Part shown: in pieces, positions 11,079 through 13,564 of the stretch
Layout of the letters: each line of letters opens with the position of its first letter
Position numbering within the stretch: the stretch's first letter is position 1
Origin: Candidatus Kaiserbacteria bacterium RIFCSPLOWO2_01_FULL_54_20
GTDB lineage: Bacteria > Patescibacteriota > Minisyncoccia > Phycocordibacterales > UBA2100
DNA length: 13,564 bases
NCBI GenBank assembly: GCA_001783355.1
Contig: MFMA01000002.1
Location: 1-13,564, forward strand
Direction: 5' to 3'
Translations under genes and position numbers: made by a program
Notes under the pieces: model-generated
The model's database searches: none
Told to the model about the DNA's origin: nothing
The model's input: the letters and a program-made list of their open reading frames with translations, nothing else

Positions 11079-13037
11079 ATGGCCCTCAAAGACCTTTTCA
11101 CGCTCGGAGGAAAGAAACAGCTTACGGCACAGGTCTTACCCGTGCTCCCGGAGGAGATCTACCAGACAGGTGTTCTGAACCTGCAAGACGTCATCGCGCC
11201 GCACGCCCTCAAGGTCAATTCACGTGAGCTCGACCTGGGAGAGAGGATAGCGCGCACGTTTTTCGTGATCTCCTATCCGCGCTTCCTCACAACAGGCTGG
11301 TTCGCCCCGATCATCAACATGGACAAGGTCATCGACATCTCGATCTTCATACACCCAATGGATACGAACGAGATGCTCCGAAGATTCCAAAAAAAGGTGG
11401 CGGAGGTGCAAAGCCAAATATCGACACGCGAAGAAAAGGGGATGGTCCGCGATCCGATGCTCGACACCGCGTACCAAGACCTCGAAAAACTGCGCGACTC
11501 TCTCCAGCAGGCGCAGGAACGCATTTTCGAGGTCGGCCTGTACCTCACCATTTATGGAAATACGAGAGAAGAGATAGACAAAGTGGAAAGCGAAGTCCGC
11601 TCCATCCTTGAATCGCGGCTCGTCTACATACGGCCCGCGCTTTTTCAGCAAGAGCAGGGATTTCGCTCGGTTTTGCCGCTCGCAACCGACGAGCTCGACG
11701 TTCATACGAAGCTCAACTCCGCGCCACTCTCTTCCATTTTTCCCTTCATTTCATTCGACCTGACCTCGGACCGAGGCATCCTTTACGGCATCAACCGCCA
11801 CAACTCCTCGCTCATCCTCTTCGATCGCTTCTCGCTCGAGAACTACAATTCGGTCACCTTCGCCAAATCCGGCGCCGGCAAGTCATACACGACTAAGCTG
11901 GAGATCCTGCGCTCCCTCATGTTCGACACCGAGGTCATCGTCATCGACCCGGAGCGCGAGTATGAATACCTCGCCGAGACGGTCGGCGGTCGGTACTTCA
12001 ATATCTCGCTCTCCTCCGAGCACCACATCAATCCGTTCGACCTCGCGATACCGCGCGAGGACGAAAATCCGGGCGACGTGCTTCGCAACAACATCATTAC
12101 GCTCGTCGGCCTCTTTCGCATCATGCTCGGGGGCCTCACGCCGGAGGAGGACGCGATAATCGACAAGGCCATTACCGAGACGTACGCCTTGAAAGACATC
12201 ACGCAGGAAGCGAACTTCGCCTTGGTCGAGCCGCCGCTCCTCTCCGACTTCGAGCTCGTGCTCTCCGGCATGGAAGGTTCGGACTCCCTCGTCGCAAGGC
12301 TCTCCAAATACACGAAAGGCACGTGGTCGGGATTCATGAACCGCCCGACCAACGTCGACATGAACAAAAAACTCGTCGTCTTCTCCGTGCGCGACATGGA
12401 GGACGACCTGAAGCCGGTCGCGATGTACATCATCACGCACCACATTTGGAACACGGTCAGAAAAGAACTGCGTAAGCGCCTGCTCGTCATCGACGAGGCG
12501 TGGTGGATGATGCGGAGTGAAGACACCGCCTCGTTTCTTTTTGGCATCGCGAAGCGCGGTCGTAAATACTTCCTCGGCATTTCAACTATCACCCAAGACG
12601 TCTCCGACTTTTTGAACTCCCCGTACGGAATACCGATGATAACCAACTCGTCCATTCAAATGCTCCTGCGCCAGTCGCCGACGTCCGTCGACCTCGTGCA
12701 ACAGACGTTCAAGCTTTCCGATGAGGAAAAATACCTTCTCCTCGAGAGCGACGTGGGCGAGGGGATTTTCTTCGCGGGCTTGAAGCACGTCGCTATCAAG
12801 GTCATCGCCTCATACACGGAGGACCAGATAATCACTTCCGACCCATCGCAAATTCTTGCGATACGGAAGGCGAAGCAAGACCTTGCGAATTCTTCGCAAC
12901 TACCCGGAGACACGCCGGCGGGCATTCCTAATCCTGCGCCGGAGCCCCCGCCAAAGACTCTGGAAAGAGCCGCCATCCAGGCTGCAACGCCACAAGCAAA
13001 TGCCGGCAATGAGGCTGAGATTGTACCTGCACAATGA
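11079..13037 (+). CDS. virB4: VirB4-family T4SS ATPase (TraC/VirB4, HerA/FtsK-like P-loop)
   Basis: 652 residues from the ATG at 11079; an upstream in-frame TTG at 11061 lies inside the heptad arm and is rejected. N-domain ~1-240 with the TraC/VirB4 pattern (ARTFFVISYPRFLTTGWFAPI; a coiled segment ~100-155; GLYLTIYGNT; P-lobe end FPF). Motor domain from ~240: Walker A AKSGAGKS at 262-269, IDPEREYEYLAE at ~290, Walker B LLVIDEAWWMM at ~468-478 with D472/E473, FGIAKRGRKYFLGISTITQDV with the conserved Q at ~490-510, and NSSIQMLLRQSP at ~520. The C-terminal ~50 residues are Pro/Ala-rich and probably disordered. Family role: cytoplasmic hexameric ATPase energising T4SS assembly and substrate transfer. 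Its TGA stop overlaps the next ATG by the ATGA arrangement at 13034. Confidence 0.95.
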   Translation: MALKDLFTLGGKKQLTAQVLPVLPEEIYQTGVLNLQDVIAPHALKVNSRELDLGERIARTFFVISYPRFLTTGWFAPIINMDKVIDISIFIHPMDTNEMLRRFQKKVAEVQSQISTREEKGMVRDPMLDTAYQDLEKLRDSLQQAQERIFEVGLYLTIYGNTREEIDKVESEVRSILESRLVYIRPALFQQEQGFRSVLPLATDELDVHTKLNSAPLSSIFPFISFDLTSDRGILYGINRHNSSLILFDRFSLENYNSVTFAKSGAGKSYTTKLEILRSLMFDTEVIVIDPEREYEYLAETVGGRYFNISLSSEHHINPFDLAIPREDENPGDVLRNNIITLVGLFRIMLGGLTPEEDAIIDKAITETYALKDITQEANFALVEPPLLSDFELVLSGMEGSDSLVARLSKYTKGTWSGFMNRPTNVDMNKKLVVFSVRDMEDDLKPVAMYIITHHIWNTVRKELRKRLLVIDEAWWMMRSEDTASFLFGIAKRGRKYFLGISTITQDVSDFLNSPYGIPMITNSSIQMLLRQSPTSVDLVQQTFKLSDEEKYLLLESDVGEGIFFAGLKHVAIKVIASYTEDQIITSDPSQILAIRKAKQDLANSSQLPGDTPAGIPNPAPEPPPKTLERAAIQAATPQANAGNEAEIVPAQ

Positions 13038-13432
13038 ATCCAACTGGGCCAAAGATACCTCTCAAGCCGCGCGCGGGACCTACTGGGCCTAAGACCCGCT
13101 CTCAAGGCGGAGGTGGACAAGTAAAAATGAGCCGCATGACGGGAGTTCTTTTGATCACGATCGCCGTGGTCGTTGATTTTATACAGTTCGTCCTCACACT
13201 CATTCCATACATTGGTTGGATACTATCGATGATCGTAAGTATTTGTGCGACGTTCTTTTTTGGCATCGGCTTTTATCACAGCGGTGTGAACCTCTTCAGT
13301 TCGAAAATGATACTCGGCACGTTGGGAACGTTGGTGGGCGAGGTAGCGCCCCTCGTCAACGGCGTTCCGTTCTGGACAATACGCGCCCTTACCGCAGTGA
13401 GGCTCGTACGGCGCAAAGAGAGCGCGGTATAA
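13034..13432 (+). CDS. Small polytopic membrane protein, T4SS-cluster associated, unknown function
   Basis: 132 residues from the ATG that overlaps the virB4 stop. The N-terminal ~30 residues are Pro/Gly/Lys-rich with a repeated PTGPK motif, then hydrophobic segments at ~37-58 (TGVLLITIAVVVDFIQFVLTLI) and ~62-82 (WILSMIVSICATFFFGIGFY), a possible third at ~94-110, and a basic C-terminus (RLVRRKESAV). A shorter form starting at ATG 13127 is plausible, since GGAGGTGG (13109-13116) would be its Shine-Dalgarno; that form loses only the basic Pro-rich leader. No named family recognised. Tight packing after virB4 suggests a further membrane subunit of the same machine (inference). Confidence 0.78.
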   Translation: MNPTGPKIPLKPRAGPTGPKTRSQGGGGQVKMSRMTGVLLITIAVVVDFIQFVLTLIPYIGWILSMIVSICATFFFGIGFYHSGVNLFSSKMILGTLGTLVGEVAPLVNGVPFWTIRALTAVRLVRRKESAV

Positions 13433-13433
13433 T
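13428..13433 (+). promoter_or_regulatory. Possible -10 box (TATAAT) for the last gene
   Basis: A perfect TATAAT overlaps the stop of the preceding gene and the ATG of the next. If used, transcription would begin around 13440-13441, which coincides with an in-frame GTG at 13441 and would give a leaderless GTG-started gene. No -35 box is evident, so this could be chance. Confidence 0.3.
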
Positions 13434-13564
13434 GAGGGGCGTGACTGCCACACAGCGCTGGGTATTTTATTTTGTTGTCCTCTGCGCGGGAATTTTGTGC
13501 GCGGCGGCGGTGTACCTGCCCGCCGTCGCCTCGGCGCAGGCGAGTACTCAACTGAATCCTTTTT
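13432..13564 (+). CDS. Secreted protein, N-terminal signal peptide only (truncated by window end)
   Basis: An open frame from ATG 13432 (TAATG overlap with the preceding stop) to the right edge, 44 residues visible. It has a basic start, a hydrophobic core WVFYFVVLCAGILCAAAVYL and a likely signal-peptidase site after VASAQA, then STQLNPF. An in-frame GTG at 13441 is an alternative start. The open frame, overlap and clear signal peptide make it a real gene; the function cannot be judged. Context suggests another extracytoplasmic component of the T4SS-like cluster. Confidence 0.6.
   Translation, partial: MRGVTATQRWVFYFVVLCAGILCAAAVYLPAVASAQASTQLNPF

Noticed and set aside
11843..12655. Long minus-strand open frame opposite the VirB4 motor domain
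   Set aside because: It covers the region encoding Walker A, Walker B and neighbouring motifs on the other strand; the Ser/Arg-rich composition is typical of an antisense shadow.

Overview
The window reads as one end of a chromosomal contig from an ultra-small Candidate Phyla Radiation bacterium, most likely the Parcubacteria/Patescibacteria side (inference). Reasons: densely packed genes with ATGA or few-base overlaps, several promoters with a -10 box about 7-8 nt from the start codon (apparently leaderless), secreted proline-linker proteins, and a PrgI / TraC-like / VirB4 / VirB6-like type IV secretion (T4SS) cluster of the kind common in these genomes. TGA serves as an ordinary stop codon in several genes, which argues against the code-25 lineages (Gracilibacteria, Absconditabacteria).

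Layout. 1-1352 (+): the C-terminal end of a UvrD/PcrA-type helicase cut by the window edge, overlapped by ksgA (16S rRNA dimethyltransferase). 1356-2288 (-): a convergent gene for a secreted lamin-tail-domain protein. 2390-13564 (+): a run of at least eleven co-directional genes that continues past the right edge. It holds two single-pass extracytoplasmic proteins that look like distant paralogues, a secreted cysteine-containing helical protein, a VirB6/TrbL-like polytopic protein with a long charged coiled-coil tail, a small helical protein with a Pro-rich tail, a PrgI-family protein, a TraC/VirB4 N-domain-like protein, a complete VirB4 ATPase, a small membrane protein and the start of another secreted protein. 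Together these would supply the envelope channel (VirB6-like, PrgI), the motor (VirB4) and extracytoplasmic parts. No VirB11, VirD4 coupling protein or relaxase is visible inside the window.

The most unusual feature: the T4SS cluster is interrupted at two gene junctions by small genes of the 23S-rRNA-intervening-sequence (S23/IVP) four-helix-bundle family. Each is enclosed by inverted flanks built from degenerate heptanucleotide (period-7) repeats. The two elements carry different proteins and different heptad sequences, yet share an architecture: upstream GC-rich hairpin, left heptad arm, ATG-AAT-AC start, gene, stop codon inside the first heptad of the right arm. Gene-less heptad arrays with the same period lie at the ksgA/lamin-tail junction and between the first two cluster genes, and short traces lie within the coding sequences of two T4SS genes. 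I read these as candidate mobile or domesticated elements of a poorly described type. That is inference from architecture; mobility is not shown by this sequence alone.
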